DNA from: Bifidobacterium sp.
GTDB taxonomy: Bacteria; Actinomycetota; Actinomycetes; Actinomycetales; Bifidobacteriaceae
Length of the DNA stretch: 64,000 nt
NCBI GenBank assembly: GCA_024104275.1
Contig: JAGGHK010000001.1
Span: 496,001-560,000, forward strand
Reading direction: 5' to 3'
This document shows positions 39,214 through 50,058 of the stretch, in pieces. The notes below the pieces were generated by a model. The model worked only from the letters and a program-made list of their open reading frames with translations. It did no database searches and had not been told where the DNA came from. Positions within the stretch are counted from its first letter, which is position 1. Every line of letters begins with the position of its first letter. The translations under genes and the position numbers were made by a program.

Positions 39214-40836
39214 TCAAGCGTTATCGTCTGCGTTTTCCTCGTCCGAGTTTTCCTCTGAGTTAGTTGCTGTAATCGTGGAGTCGTCAGTAGATTCATCAGT
39301 TTCGCTACATACAGAATCGTCAGGATCTTGAGGTTCAGTATCATCCGTATCGTTCAAATCGTCATTTCCCGATTCATCTTCCGCTGAATCATCTGCTTCT
39401 TCATTCGAATCAGAATCGCCTGCATCGTCTGAGTCATCGGAGTCATCGTCTGTCACTTTACCATCCGAATCGTCGGAATCGTCATCATCATCTGAATCTT
39501 CTGAATCATCATCGTCTTCACTCAGGTCAATGGTGGATTCAACAGCCACATCGGCGGTAACGGCGCTGCCTACCGTGCCCTTGCCTATCGTTTCATCCTC
39601 GTCGTCATCGTCGCTTTCGTCATCGTCATCATCCAACGAACCGGGAACGGCGTGTTCGGCGATATCGTTTTCGGTCGCGGTCTCGTCATCGGTATCATCA
39701 ACTTCATCCTCATCGGATTCCTCCGATTCCGTATCCTCAGCGTCGTCATCCTCGTCGATCGATTCGATGAGTTCCACCTGGCCGCGTTCCTCACGCGGAG
39801 CCTGTGCAATGATATCGATATGCAGATCGTCGAATGCCGGCTTGGACTGCACCCACAAGTGCGAAGGCTCAGGCTGCTGGATTTCTGAATGTTCCCCGCA
39901 ACCGTGATCCAACGAGACCACACGCCCATCATCCGGGCTCCAGCGATTCGCACACACACCAAACATGGTGTCAAGGTCACCCTTGAGTCCAATGAAGAAG
40001 GCACACGTTGAGCAGAGGTTGCCATCCGCGGTCTTGGTGGAAAGCGATTTCGGGCCGTGCTGACCGTCGTACCAACGCTTTGCCGTCTGCGAGCGCCCCA
40101 GCTCACTCATCACGTGCCGACGCGATAGACCGAATTCCTCGACCGTGTCCTCAAGTTCGTGGCTCAGCCCTGTCTCAGGGTCGATATCCGCGTCGACTTT
40201 CGCTGCACCATTGGCTGCTGCTTCACCGTCGGGCGTCGTTGACTCATCAATCTGAGTCGAAACCGATACTTCAGCTTCTGTCTCTCCGTCGCCATCATCT
40301 GAGCTTTGCCCGGCAACAGAAGAATCGGATTGGCCTGTTTCGGCGACGCTCACCGAGTCTTCCTCGGCGACTTCGGTTTTGCGGAACCCGTCTTCCATAC
40401 GAGGGTCGTCCGGGTCGGTGCCCAAAGAATCCGTCACTGAAAGATCGGCGGCTTCAAGCCTGTCCTTCCACGGAATCCAAGCCGGCGCCAACAGCGAATC
40501 CTTGGTGGGAACCAGCGTGGATTCGTTGACACTCCACGAATCGAGTTCGACGTCATGATAAAGCGTCACGGCCCACTGCCAGCCCTCATACCCTTTTCGA
40601 TGGCAGACGAAACGAAAATCGCTGACATCGTCGCCCAAATCAATGCTTTGCACGAAATCCCCGACCTCTTCCGGTTCATCGGCCACAGAAAGCACTACCG
40701 ATTTCGCCAAGGCGCGGGGGTCAAGCTTTGCCTCTTCGTCAGAACGCCCGCTTGTCTCCGCAATCGTATCCGCCGTCGTTTCCGCCATACTGTCTTCTGC
40801 CATTTCGCTTTCCGTTTTCTTTTCAGTCCTCGACAT
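39214..40836 (-). CDS. DUF3027 protein with long acidic tail
   Basis: From ATG 40836 (MSRTEKK) the protein has 540 residues; ATG 40803 is an alternative. The conserved part has two blocks: VCHRKGYEGWQWAVTLYHD and a Cys-rich segment CSTCAFFIGLKG...CANRWSPDDGRVVSLDHGCG with four Cys that look like a zinc site; both belong to the actinobacterial DUF3027 family. The C-terminal 190 residues are almost only Asp, Glu, Ser and Thr. The gene overlaps the cold-shock-domain gene by 14 bases, so they are likely co-translated. The function is unknown; an acidic tail suggests binding to a basic partner or nucleic-acid mimicry, which is inference. Confidence 0.82.
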   Translation of the reverse strand: MSRTEKKTESEMAEDSMAETTADTIAETSGRSDEEAKLDPRALAKSVVLSVADEPEEVGDFVQSIDLGDDVSDFRFVCHRKGYEGWQWAVTLYHDVELDSWSVNESTLVPTKDSLLAPAWIPWKDRLEAADLSVTDSLGTDPDDPRMEDGFRKTEVAEEDSVSVAETGQSDSSVAGQSSDDGDGETEAEVSVSTQIDESTTPDGEAAANGAAKVDADIDPETGLSHELEDTVEEFGLSRRHVMSELGRSQTAKRWYDGQHGPKSLSTKTADGNLCSTCAFFIGLKGDLDTMFGVCANRWSPDDGRVVSLDHGCGEHSEIQQPEPSHLWVQSKPAFDDLHIDIIAQAPREERGQVELIESIDEDDDAEDTESEESDEDEVDDTDDETATENDIAEHAVPGSLDDDDDESDDDDEDETIGKGTVGSAVTADVAVESTIDLSEDDDDSEDSDDDDDSDDSDGKVTDDDSDDSDDAGDSDSNEEADDSAEDESGNDDLNDTDDTEPQDPDDSVCSETDESTDDSTITATNSEENSDEENADDNA

Positions 40837-41212
40837 CGAAATCGTCGGCAACGGCCCGCAGCAACGTCGCCAATTTGCGGCTTTCACCAGTATTTGGATA
40901 ACGATGGCGCCTCAACGAGTTGCCGGCCTGATCAAGCAATTTGATCAGATCTTCGACAATGGCCGCCATGTCATCGGGCTTGGGTCTGGTGGCGCGCACC
41001 ACCGAAGGCGCAGGCCCCAAAACATGCAGATCCATGGCTTGCGGCCCCTTGCGGCCGTCGACCAGTGAGAACTCGACTTTGGCGCCCTTGCGCAGGGTCG
41101 ACGTGCCTGTTGACAATGCAGCCGCAGGCAGAAACACATCGTTGCCTTCCTCGTCGGTGATAAAACCGTAACCCCTCTTAGCATCGAACCAACGCACTTT
41201 CCCGCTGGGCAT
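40823..41212 (-). CDS. Cold-shock-domain protein with C-terminal extension
   Basis: The N-terminal 66 residues form a cold-shock domain: GKVRWFDAKRGYGFI (RNP1) and VFLPAAAL (RNP2, where canonical Csp has VFVHYSAI). A 60-residue Arg- and Asp-rich tail follows, so the protein is 129 residues, about twice the classical Csp length. This matches the actinobacterial CspB-like proteins that sit next to DUF3027 genes. It probably binds single-stranded RNA or DNA. Compare with the classical 67-residue Csp at 47051-47254, which keeps the canonical RNP2. Confidence 0.87.
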   Translation of the reverse strand: MPSGKVRWFDAKRGYGFITDEEGNDVFLPAAALSTGTSTLRKGAKVEFSLVDGRKGPQAMDLHVLGPAPSVVRATRPKPDDMAAIVEDLIKLLDQAGNSLRRHRYPNTGESRKLATLLRAVADDFDVED

Positions 41213-41313
41213 GACACACCTCGTTCACCTGAAATTACCAACGGAATGGCACTTCCATTCCGTTTTCTTGAATCTGATACCAGTCTATCGTAACCGCTAC
41301 GCAAACCGCGAAA

Positions 41314-43302
41314 CTATCGGTTTGTCTTATTCTTATCGCGACATGACCACTTGCCTTGGCGTTTACCTTGTCTGATCTGCTTTGTCGCTCTTCCCTGCTT
41401 CGCCTGTTTGCCGGATTTGTCGTTTTTATTGTCTTGTGACTTTTCCGAAACGGCAGGAGCATAGGTCTCTACCGGACCTAGTGGAAGGATCACGGTCAGG
41501 GTCAGGCCTCCGCCATTCGTGGTTGTGGTCGCGTCAATGAAACCGTGATGGGCACGGACAACGGACTGGGCGATGGACATGCCAAGTCCCGTACCGCCCT
41601 TTTGCCGTGCGCGCGAAGGATCGGCGGTATAGAACCGTTCGAAAATCTGGGATTGGCGGTCCGCTGGCACCCCCGGTCCGTGGTCCATGAAACTGAATAC
41701 GGCATAGTTCATGCCCATTTGCATGGATTGTCCGACTTCCACGGCCTCGAGGAAGTAGCGAAGCGATTGGGGGTTGGAAGGCATGCGCTGCAACGATTCC
41801 GGGCTTATGGAGGCAGGAAGGACGGCCAGACCCACCTCAACTGGGGAATCCGAAGGCGTGTAGCGATGGATGTTACCGACGATGTTGGTGATGACCTGAC
41901 GGAGCCTTGACCCGTCGCCAGTCAGCGTGACATCCGGGAATTCGCCCTCCCGGAATACCAGATGCGCCGGTTTGTTGCCGTCCTTGGCATTGAGTTCGAG
42001 CCTTCCGCGCCGAATCGCGCGGTCGGTATCCAAAGCGTGCAAATCGTCGACGGCGTCCTTCAATTGCTGGCTCAGATTGACCTGCTGGGTCATATCGATG
42101 CCACGGCCTTCGTCGAGACGCGCCAGGGAAAGCAGATCCTCGACGAGCACCGTCATACGCTGGCTTGAGGCCTCGATATGGTCGATGGACTCGTCTGCGC
42201 GTTCCAGCGCTCCCGGCAAGTCACGTTGCATATGGTAGAGCTCGGAATAGCCATGAATCGTAGCCAACGGTGTGCGTAGCTCGTGGCTGGCATCGGAGAC
42301 GAACTGCTTCATCTTGTCCGTGGTTTCCTGCTGCTCGCGGAAGCTTGATTCAATGCGCGCCAGCATGGCGTTGAGCGATGCGGCAAGCGAACCGACCTCG
42401 GTGTTTTCGGGAGCGGTCGGAACACGCTGACTCAGGTCGCCCGCGGCGATCTTGGCGGCAGTCTTCTCGATGCGTTTCAACGGCAACAACGTTCGCTGGA
42501 TAATCAGCGTGGCCACAACCGCACCAAGCAGGACGATGATGATGCTCACAAAAATCGAGTATTGGGTCAGGGTAGAGATGATGTCGATCTGATCGGCCAT
42601 CGACACACCGATATATACCGTCATTTTCAGCACACTGGTGCCGTCCGGCCCGCGCTCCCGCCCTTCCAGCGCAAGCACGCGCCAAGGGGCCTGCGCCACT
42701 TGCATGGTACGTTTGTCCGCTTTCACGGACGGGCTGAGCTCACGGACTTTGGCCGACGCCGTGAAGGGCTTGTCGAATTGGACGTCGCCCATGGAGCCGT
42801 TGGAAGGCAATACAGGTTCGGAAACGACGCTGTTGCGAAGGACGGGAACCAGCGGGGTACTCACGATGTTGTTGTGCGTATCGCGCAGCTGCATGAAATA
42901 TTCGTTGGGCCCGACGTTCTCGTTTTCGTTCTTACTGCTCAACAGGTCAACGTTGCTGTATACCAGCTGGGCCTGGTCACGCAATTGGGTGTCGGTCTTT
43001 TGAACAAGATAGCCGCTGACCAATTGCCGAATGGTCAATGAGATGCCGAAGGTACCAACCATGAGCAAAACAAGTGTACAGGCAACGAGTTTGGTGGAAA
43101 GCGGGACGGCGTCGAGGCGAGAAAGCCAGCGTTTGCGCATGCGGGCGAAAGCCGGGAATCTGGACGGTTTATCGCCTTTTGCCGGTTTGCTGCTTTTGTT
43201 CTCCGCGCCGGTTTGCCCTTTGGTTGCGTCCTTCGGCGCAGAGTCCTCCGTTCTGACGTTTGCGTTGTCCTCCGGCTCGGCCGATGCCTGTGCGTTCATC
43301 AT
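41314..43302 (-). CDS. Two-component sensor histidine kinase
   Basis: This 662-residue protein has a hydrophilic N-terminal 60 residues, TM1 (about 70-92), an extracytoplasmic sensor domain, TM2 (about 248-270), a HAMP domain, the H box VSDASHELRTP (His near 339), the N box QVITNIVGNIHRY, and DHGPGVP plus FERFYTADPSRARQKGGTGLGMSIA for ATP binding. It is intact and gives a useful comparison for the broken mtrB. A basic tail (QAKQGRATKQIRQGKRQGK) follows. It is cotranscribed with the regulator five bases upstream; the pair resembles TcrXY/PhoPR-type systems but the signal is unknown. Confidence 0.9.
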   Translation of the reverse strand: MMNAQASAEPEDNANVRTEDSAPKDATKGQTGAENKSSKPAKGDKPSRFPAFARMRKRWLSRLDAVPLSTKLVACTLVLLMVGTFGISLTIRQLVSGYLVQKTDTQLRDQAQLVYSNVDLLSSKNENENVGPNEYFMQLRDTHNNIVSTPLVPVLRNSVVSEPVLPSNGSMGDVQFDKPFTASAKVRELSPSVKADKRTMQVAQAPWRVLALEGRERGPDGTSVLKMTVYIGVSMADQIDIISTLTQYSIFVSIIIVLLGAVVATLIIQRTLLPLKRIEKTAAKIAAGDLSQRVPTAPENTEVGSLAASLNAMLARIESSFREQQETTDKMKQFVSDASHELRTPLATIHGYSELYHMQRDLPGALERADESIDHIEASSQRMTVLVEDLLSLARLDEGRGIDMTQQVNLSQQLKDAVDDLHALDTDRAIRRGRLELNAKDGNKPAHLVFREGEFPDVTLTGDGSRLRQVITNIVGNIHRYTPSDSPVEVGLAVLPASISPESLQRMPSNPQSLRYFLEAVEVGQSMQMGMNYAVFSFMDHGPGVPADRQSQIFERFYTADPSRARQKGGTGLGMSIAQSVVRAHHGFIDATTTTNGGGLTLTVILPLGPVETYAPAVSEKSQDNKNDKSGKQAKQGRATKQIRQGKRQGKWSCRDKNKTNR

Positions 43303-43307
43303 GGAGA

Positions 43308-44042
43308 TTACTGGTCCTTGGGTTCACGAATCATATAGCCGATGCCGCGTTTGGTTTCGATCAACGGAACGACCTTGTGCTTGGTGCCGTCTGGGTCTGT
43401 GACCACCACGCCGTCGACCTTCTTGCGCAGATAGGAAATGTAGGATTCCACGATGGCTGCGTCCCCACCCCAGTCATACTGCCAGACGTGATCCAGAATC
43501 TGCGCCTTGGAAAGCACTCTGCCCTCATTGTCCATCAGGTAACGCAACAGCTTGTATTCCGTGGGGCTCAGGTCGATGGTCTGTCCGGCACGGGAGACGT
43601 CGTGGGAGTCCTCGTTGATTTCAAGATCGCCGACGCAGATGACCGGGTCATCCTCCACCTGCCCATGCGTACGTCGCAGGATGGCACGAATACGGGCGAC
43701 CACCTCTTCCAGGCTGAACGGCTTGGTGACGTAATCGTCTCCCCCGACCGTAAGCCCCATGATCTTGTCTTGGGTATCGTCGCGAGCGGTCAGGAAGAGA
43801 ACCGGCGCGTCGATGCCTTCCTGTCGGATGCGGCGGGTCACGGTGAACCCGTCGATGTCAGGCAACATCACATCGAGGACAATGAGGTCAGGCTGGGTCT
43901 TCTCAATGACCTCGATGGCTTCGGTTCCAGAAGCGGCCGTAGCCACCTCGAAACCGGAAAAGTGCAGGGATGCGACCAGCAGATCGCGGATTGACGGTTC
44001 GTCATCCACCACCACGATCGACGCTTCTATTTGTTTGCTCAT
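43308..44042 (-). CDS. OmpR-family response regulator
   Basis: A 244-residue regulator with a receiver domain (VVDDEPS, phospho-Asp in LIVLDVMLPDIDG near residue 57, TARDD, KPF) and a winged-helix domain (VDGVVVTDPDGTKHKVVPLIETKRGIGYMI region). It pairs with the downstream kinase gene, the regulator being first in the operon. It is closest in style to PhoP/TcrA-type actinobacterial regulators. The target genes cannot be inferred. Confidence 0.92.
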   Translation of the reverse strand: MSKQIEASIVVVDDEPSIRDLLVASLHFSGFEVATAASGTEAIEVIEKTQPDLIVLDVMLPDIDGFTVTRRIRQEGIDAPVLFLTARDDTQDKIMGLTVGGDDYVTKPFSLEEVVARIRAILRRTHGQVEDDPVICVGDLEINEDSHDVSRAGQTIDLSPTEYKLLRYLMDNEGRVLSKAQILDHVWQYDWGGDAAIVESYISYLRKKVDGVVVTDPDGTKHKVVPLIETKRGIGYMIREPKDQ

Positions 44043-44183
44043 ACACTAAAGGATTACTCACCTGTCTGTATGTTTCCTGAATGGTTCCTGCACAAATTGA
44101 ATGATTTACCACTCAGCTAAATGCCAGAGAAAATATCATTTCGTAAATGTAGTGAATAGTCTGATCGCAAGGCCGACAATCTT

Positions 44184-45038
44184 TTATTTTTTCTTGCGGT
44201 GCCGTGGCCCTTTGGCCTTGGGCTTTATGGGCTCTGCGGGCCGCGTGGGGGCGGAAATGTCCGTTTGACCTGTTCCTGCGTTTTCACCTGTGCGCTGGCC
44301 GTTGCCATCGGCCGATTCGGGGACTTTCTTTTTCGAGCCCTTGCGTCGGCGTAGCAGAATGACTGCGGCTATGACCATGAGCACCACCACTACCGCAATG
44401 GAAACCGCAATGATCATCTTCGGCTTTTTGGAAGCTTCCTGTTGGTGCAGCACCTTGATTTCATCCATCATGGCACACGCCGAACCGGACCAATCGGGAT
44501 TGTCGCCCTTTTGGATGGGTCCAAGCGCCGCTTGGGAAAGCTGGGAGACATGATCTTTGTCTTTGAGCCAGTTGTCGGAATTGTTCGAGACGGCAACCAC
44601 CAATCTGCCGTCATTCGAGGCGACGGCAAGAAGAACGGTGTTGGCTGGAGGCTTGGTTGATTGCAGGCTCTCCCCCGCCCACTTGTCAGGATCTTTCGTA
44701 CCGCTGAAATTAGCCAAATACAAAAGCCGTACCGTGACTCCCGTTTCCTGTTTTGTCGAAGCTATTTCGTCATTGACGTGCGAGACATTGCCTCCAAGAA
44801 GATTCTGGGGATCAGTCACATCAGCACTGATTTGCCCCATCGACTGGCCCGCCGCCTGAGCCGGAGCAGCAAAAACGAAGACAAGGGACGCCGCGATCGC
44901 CGTGACAAGGAAGGAAAGAATCAATTCCAAGACACGGTGGAAACCGCGTCGTGATTGTTGCTGGTGCCCGACAAGGCCCCAGTTAAAGCCTCGTGAGCTT
45001 TCGACGGTATCTGTAGGACGCAAAATACTGGCTGACAT
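44184..45038 (-). CDS. TPM-domain membrane-anchored protein
   Basis: From ATG 45038 (MSASILRP) the protein has 284 residues. After a cationic N-terminus comes a signal-like hydrophobic segment ending AAPAQAAG, then a TPM (DUF477) domain with the pattern VNDEIASTKQETGVTVRLLYLANF and VLLAVASNDGRLVVAVSNN. A single C-terminal helix (IIAVSIAVVVVLMVIAAVILL) anchors it, followed by a Lys/Arg-rich cytoplasmic tail. The domain is extracytoplasmic. TPM domains occur in membrane protein repair and phosphatase-like proteins; the exact role here is unknown. Confidence 0.82.
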   Translation of the reverse strand: MSASILRPTDTVESSRGFNWGLVGHQQQSRRGFHRVLELILSFLVTAIAASLVFVFAAPAQAAGQSMGQISADVTDPQNLLGGNVSHVNDEIASTKQETGVTVRLLYLANFSGTKDPDKWAGESLQSTKPPANTVLLAVASNDGRLVVAVSNNSDNWLKDKDHVSQLSQAALGPIQKGDNPDWSGSACAMMDEIKVLHQQEASKKPKMIIAVSIAVVVVLMVIAAVILLRRRKGSKKKVPESADGNGQRTGENAGTGQTDISAPTRPAEPIKPKAKGPRHRKKK

Positions 45039-45188
45039 ATCAACCACTCTAGCGAACAGGTTCACCAATGAACCCTCAAGTCCGCTACCGACACAACAAA
45101 AGCGCCGGTACCTCAAAAATGAGACACCAGCGCTTTAAAAATCCTAACGATTCTCTGCAGCCTTCAAGCTTGAGGAATCAGGCTTGGA

Positions 45189-46835
<1,647 letters not shown>

Positions 46836-46933
46836 CTACACAACTTATATTGACTCACCCGAAATTCTTGAAGCGGATAACCAACCGTCAGCTGCCGATT
46901 ATCACTCTCAGGCTTCGAGTGCTAATAGCAAGA

Positions 46934-46960
46934 TTAGCACTCCCACTCGTCGAGTGCCAA
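46934..46960 (-). promoter_or_regulatory. CIRCE operator of groL (HrcA target)
   Basis: TTAGCACTC (46934-46942), nine spacer bases and GAGTGCCAA (46952-46960) match the CIRCE consensus TTAGCACTC-N9-GAGTGCTAA with one mismatch. A further perfect half-site GAGTGCTAA lies at 46917-46925 on the groL side, inverted relative to TTAGCACTC. Confidence 0.93.
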
Positions 46961-46986
46961 AATTGATGAAATTGCGCTGTTGGCAT

Positions 46987-47024
46987 GAAAAAGTAGGGCC
47001 CGATTCCTAAGAACCGGACCCTAC
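46987..47024 (-). terminator. Terminator after the cold-shock gene
   Basis: GTAGGG...CCCTAC (46993-47024) folds into a long stem including CCGGTTC/GAATCGG, followed on the minus strand by TTTTT. It insulates the cold-shock gene from groL downstream. Confidence 0.92.
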
Positions 47025-47050
47025 ACTAAATGTAGTTGTTAACTAGCTTT

Positions 47051-47254
47051 TCAGAGCTTGGTGACACTTGTCGCCTGCAGACCCTTCGGGCCATGCTCAA
47101 ACTCGTATTCCACCTTATCGCCGTCGTCAAGCTTCTTGAAGCCATCGCTTTGAATAGCAGAATAGTGAACGAAGACATCTTCGCTCCCGTCATCGGGGCT
47201 GATGAATCCGTAACCCTTGCCAGCATTGAAGAACTTCACGGTACCTTGTGCCAT
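47051..47254 (-). CDS. Cold shock protein CspA-like
   Basis: From ATG 47254 (MAQGTVKFF) this is a classical 67-residue Csp with RNP1 KGYGFI and RNP2 VFVHYSAI. Binding aromatic residues are all present. A long upstream region of about 200 bases to the next gene suggests a structured 5' leader of the type that gives cold-inducible translation. The longer frame up to 47404 is not coding in character and lacks an appropriate start. A strong terminator follows. Confidence 0.95.
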   Translation of the reverse strand: MAQGTVKFFNAGKGYGFISPDDGSEDVFVHYSAIQSDGFKKLDDGDKVEYEFEHGPKGLQATSVTKL

Positions 47255-47467
47255 AATAACCATTCTCACATCCGAGTAGTCGTGCGAAAACAATATGAGG
47301 TACCCGGCTGATTCCGAATACCAAATCACGCAACATGTTTTTACTATAGACAGAACCCCAGTCAAAAACACGCAACACGCCGAGAAAATGAACAATAAAG
47401 ACACGAAACGACAGTTATTCGATCAAAATATCATCTTTTAATACTCAATGACATCAAAATAACCGAA

Positions 47468-48079
47468 TCAGTTAAGAAGCATCACAACAATCGCCTGAGG
47501 GATGCCGTTGTGCTGTTCGATTGCCTGAATACCCAAGGTATTGGCGACATCTTGCGCCGTGGCTTTGTCTGTATCGTTCTGGTACCACACAACGGTGGAA
47601 GAAGGAAGGTCGCCAGACGCATTTCCGGCAGTCACCTGAGTGTAACCGGCCTGATCAAGCACGGCCTTCTTCTTGGCGGCATAACCGCTTGTATTGGTGG
47701 CATTGATGACCTCGACAGCGGTCTGCTTGTTCACCTGCTGGGTGGGCTGAGGGGTCGTCTGCTGCTTATTCGTGGAGGCGTCGGTGTCGGACTTGGTATT
47801 CGTATCCTCTTTGACAACCTTCTTCTTCTCGGTCTTGGGAGCGCTTACGGTCTGAGACTGACTTTGGCTGTGCCCGGTAAAGGTTTTTTGCAGCTCGCCG
47901 GAATAGAAGCCCCAGACCAAAAGCCCCGCCAAGACAGCCACGATAATGACAATGACATAAGGAATCGAGCGAGAAAGCAATGAAGTATTGCCACGATGGA
48001 CGCCTATAGGTCCCTTTGGTGGGTTGTCGAACGCGTCCTTCTGATAAGACTCATAGTTACCCCGGTCATCGCGCGTCAT
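47468..48079 (-). CDS. LytR_C-domain membrane protein
   Basis: This 203-residue protein has a hydrophilic N-terminus, a single TM helix (about 38-58, SIPYVIVIIVAVLAGLLVWGF), a Ser/Thr/Lys/Gln-rich linker, and a C-terminal LytR_C domain (VEVINATNTSGYAAKKKAVLDQAGY). Topology predicts the domain outside the membrane. LytR_C domains occur with LytR-CpsA-Psr proteins or alone in Actinobacteria, and relate to attachment of polymers to the cell wall. No catalytic LCP domain is present here. Confidence 0.85.
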   Translation of the reverse strand: MTRDDRGNYESYQKDAFDNPPKGPIGVHRGNTSLLSRSIPYVIVIIVAVLAGLLVWGFYSGELQKTFTGHSQSQSQTVSAPKTEKKKVVKEDTNTKSDTDASTNKQQTTPQPTQQVNKQTAVEVINATNTSGYAAKKKAVLDQAGYTQVTAGNASGDLPSSTVVWYQNDTDKATAQDVANTLGIQAIEQHNGIPQAIVVMLLN

Positions 48080-48193
48080 AATGCTCCTCTGTGTGTTCCA
48101 CTACAAACAATTGATCTTAACTATAGCGTCCTCCACCGTCAAAACTTAATCTTTGTTGAAAATTCTCAAAAATAAACATACCGACCCGATCCT

Positions 48194-48955
48194 ATGGTAA
48201 ATGCCATGAGCGAAACGCATATCAAACCACTTTCCGAGCTGGTTGAAGCCGGCTGGGCCCAAGCCTTGGCCGACGTGGAACCGGATATCCATCGTATGGG
48301 AGACTTTCTGCGTGGCGAACATAGGGCCGGACGCCGTTATCTGCCGGCGAGTCGCAATATCCTCCGGGCGTTCACGATACCGTTCGATTCCATCAAGGTA
48401 CTGATCGTGGGGCAGGACCCCTACCCCACCCCCGGCCATCCTGTCGGATTGAGCTTCTGCGTGGCCCCCGACGTGCGTCCCGTGCCCAAAAGCCTGCAGA
48501 ACATCTATAAGGAAATGCACGAGGACCTCGGCCTGCCGATCCCGCAGAACGGTGATCTCACGCCTTGGTGCAGCCAAGGGGTCATGCTCCTGAACCGCTG
48601 CCTGACGGTAGGCGTGGGTCGTCCCAACAGCCACCAGGGAAAAGGTTGGGAGAAAATCACGGACGCTGCCATCACCGCTTTGAACTCGCGTAAAGACGAA
48701 AACGGCAATCCGAAACCCTTGGTCGCCATTCTCTGGGGGCGTAACGCACAGAACCTCGAGCCGCTTCTGACCAACGCCTTTATCATCAAATCCCCGCATC
48801 CGAGCCCACTGTCGGCTTCAAGGGGATTCTTCGGGTCACGTCCGTTCTCCCGAGCCAACGCGGCATTACAACAGATGGGAACCACACCAATCAATTGGGA
48901 CCTCACATCGGCCTCGACTCTACCATCCGCTACAATGCCTCAAACAGAGCAATAA
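48194..48955 (+). CDS. ung: Uracil-DNA glycosylase
   Basis: A 253-residue family 1 UDG (249 if the ATG at 48206 is used; the ribosome-binding site does not decide). Motif A is [17 protein letters not shown] with the catalytic Asp, and motif B is [18 protein letters not shown] with the catalytic His and the minor-groove-intercalating loop. It removes uracil from DNA and starts base-excision repair. It lies just upstream of the MoxR operon and may be co-transcribed with it (26 bases). Confidence 0.95.
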   Translation: MVNAMSETHIKPLSELVEAGWAQALADVEPDIHRMGDFLRGEHRAGRRYLPASRNILRAFTIPFDSIKVLIVGQDPYPTPGHPVGLSFCVAPDVRPVPKSLQNIYKEMHEDLGLPIPQNGDLTPWCSQGVMLLNRCLTVGVGRPNSHQGKGWEKITDAAITALNSRKDENGNPKPLVAILWGRNAQNLEPLLTNAFIIKSPHPSPLSASRGFFGSRPFSRANAALQQMGTTPINWDLTSASTLPSATMPQTEQ

Positions 48956-48981
48956 ACATCCGAATCCAGAATTGAAGCGTC

Positions 48982-50058
48982 ATGCCAATTTTCCCTCCTC
49001 ATCCACATTCGTCACAGTCTGCCGAACAACCGACAGCCGCACCCATCCCCGCCCCCACCGCACCAAGCACCGGGGTCAGCGAAGGCACCCGTGCCAAGCA
49101 GCTCGCCGACCGCATCCGCATGCGTTTCGCCCAGACGCTCATCGGTCAGGAAAACCTCCGTGAAGCGTTGATCACCACGATGATCGCCGGAGGTCATATC
49201 CTGATCGAGTCGGTGCCCGGCCTTGCCAAGACCACCGCGGCCCAGACACTCGCGACTTCGGTCTCCGGCACCTTCCGCCGCGTGCAGTGCACGCCCGACC
49301 TGATGCCTTCCGACCTCGTGGGCACCCAGATCTTCGATTTCTCCACACAGCAGTTCTCCACTCAGATTGGCCCGATCCACGCCAATTTCGTGCTACTTGA
49401 CGAAATCAACCGTTCCAACGCCAAGACCCAGTCGGCCATGCTCGAAGCCATGGCCGAAGGCGCCACCACCATCGGCGGCAAGCGCATCGCCTTGCCCAAG
49501 CCGTTCATGGTCATCGCCACGGAGAACCCTATCGAGGAGGAAGGCACCTTCACCCTCCCCGAGGCGCAGATGGATCGTTTCATGATGAAGGCCGTCATGA
49601 CCTATCCCAGCGCCGCCGACGAAACTCGTATGCTTTCGATGCTCACCCAGCGCGGAACCGACGTGGTGGACCCGACTGCCCCGGCTCAGAACGCTTTGAG
49701 CATCGCCGACGTTGATTTCCTACGCGCGGCCGCAAGACGTGTCCACGTTTCGGAAGCCATCATGAATTATGCGGTCGATCTGGTCGCCACTTCTCGAGGC
49801 GCCGGCAGCCATCCCATCAAGAACCTTGCGGCCAAAGTGCGTCTGGGCGCAAGCCCCCGCGCCTCCATCTCGCTGGTCCGCATCGGACAAGCGCAGGCTC
49901 TTTTGAACGGTCGTGACTATGTGATTCCCGAAGACGTCAAGAAGTTCGTGCACGAAATCATGCGTCATCGAATCCTCCTGACTTTCGAAGCCCAGGCCGA
50001 AGGAACCAGCACCGACCAAATCATCGATTCCATCGTCGAAACGGTGCCCGTTCCATGA
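48982..50058 (+). CDS. MoxR-type AAA+ ATPase
   Basis: This 358-residue MoxR-family ATPase has Walker A in VPGLAKTTAA, Walker B FVLLDEINRSNAKTQ and the sensor ATENPIEEEGTFTLPEAQMDRF. MoxR proteins act as chaperones that load cofactors or assemble VWA-domain partners. It is the first gene of a chain whose following members (DUF58, VWA, VWA) are the classic partners. The gene overlaps the DUF58 gene by four bases. Confidence 0.93.
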   Translation: MPIFPPHPHSSQSAEQPTAAPIPAPTAPSTGVSEGTRAKQLADRIRMRFAQTLIGQENLREALITTMIAGGHILIESVPGLAKTTAAQTLATSVSGTFRRVQCTPDLMPSDLVGTQIFDFSTQQFSTQIGPIHANFVLLDEINRSNAKTQSAMLEAMAEGATTIGGKRIALPKPFMVIATENPIEEEGTFTLPEAQMDRFMMKAVMTYPSAADETRMLSMLTQRGTDVVDPTAPAQNALSIADVDFLRAAARRVHVSEAIMNYAVDLVATSRGAGSHPIKNLAAKVRLGASPRASISLVRIGQAQALLNGRDYVIPEDVKKFVHEIMRHRILLTFEAQAEGTSTDQIIDSIVETVPVP

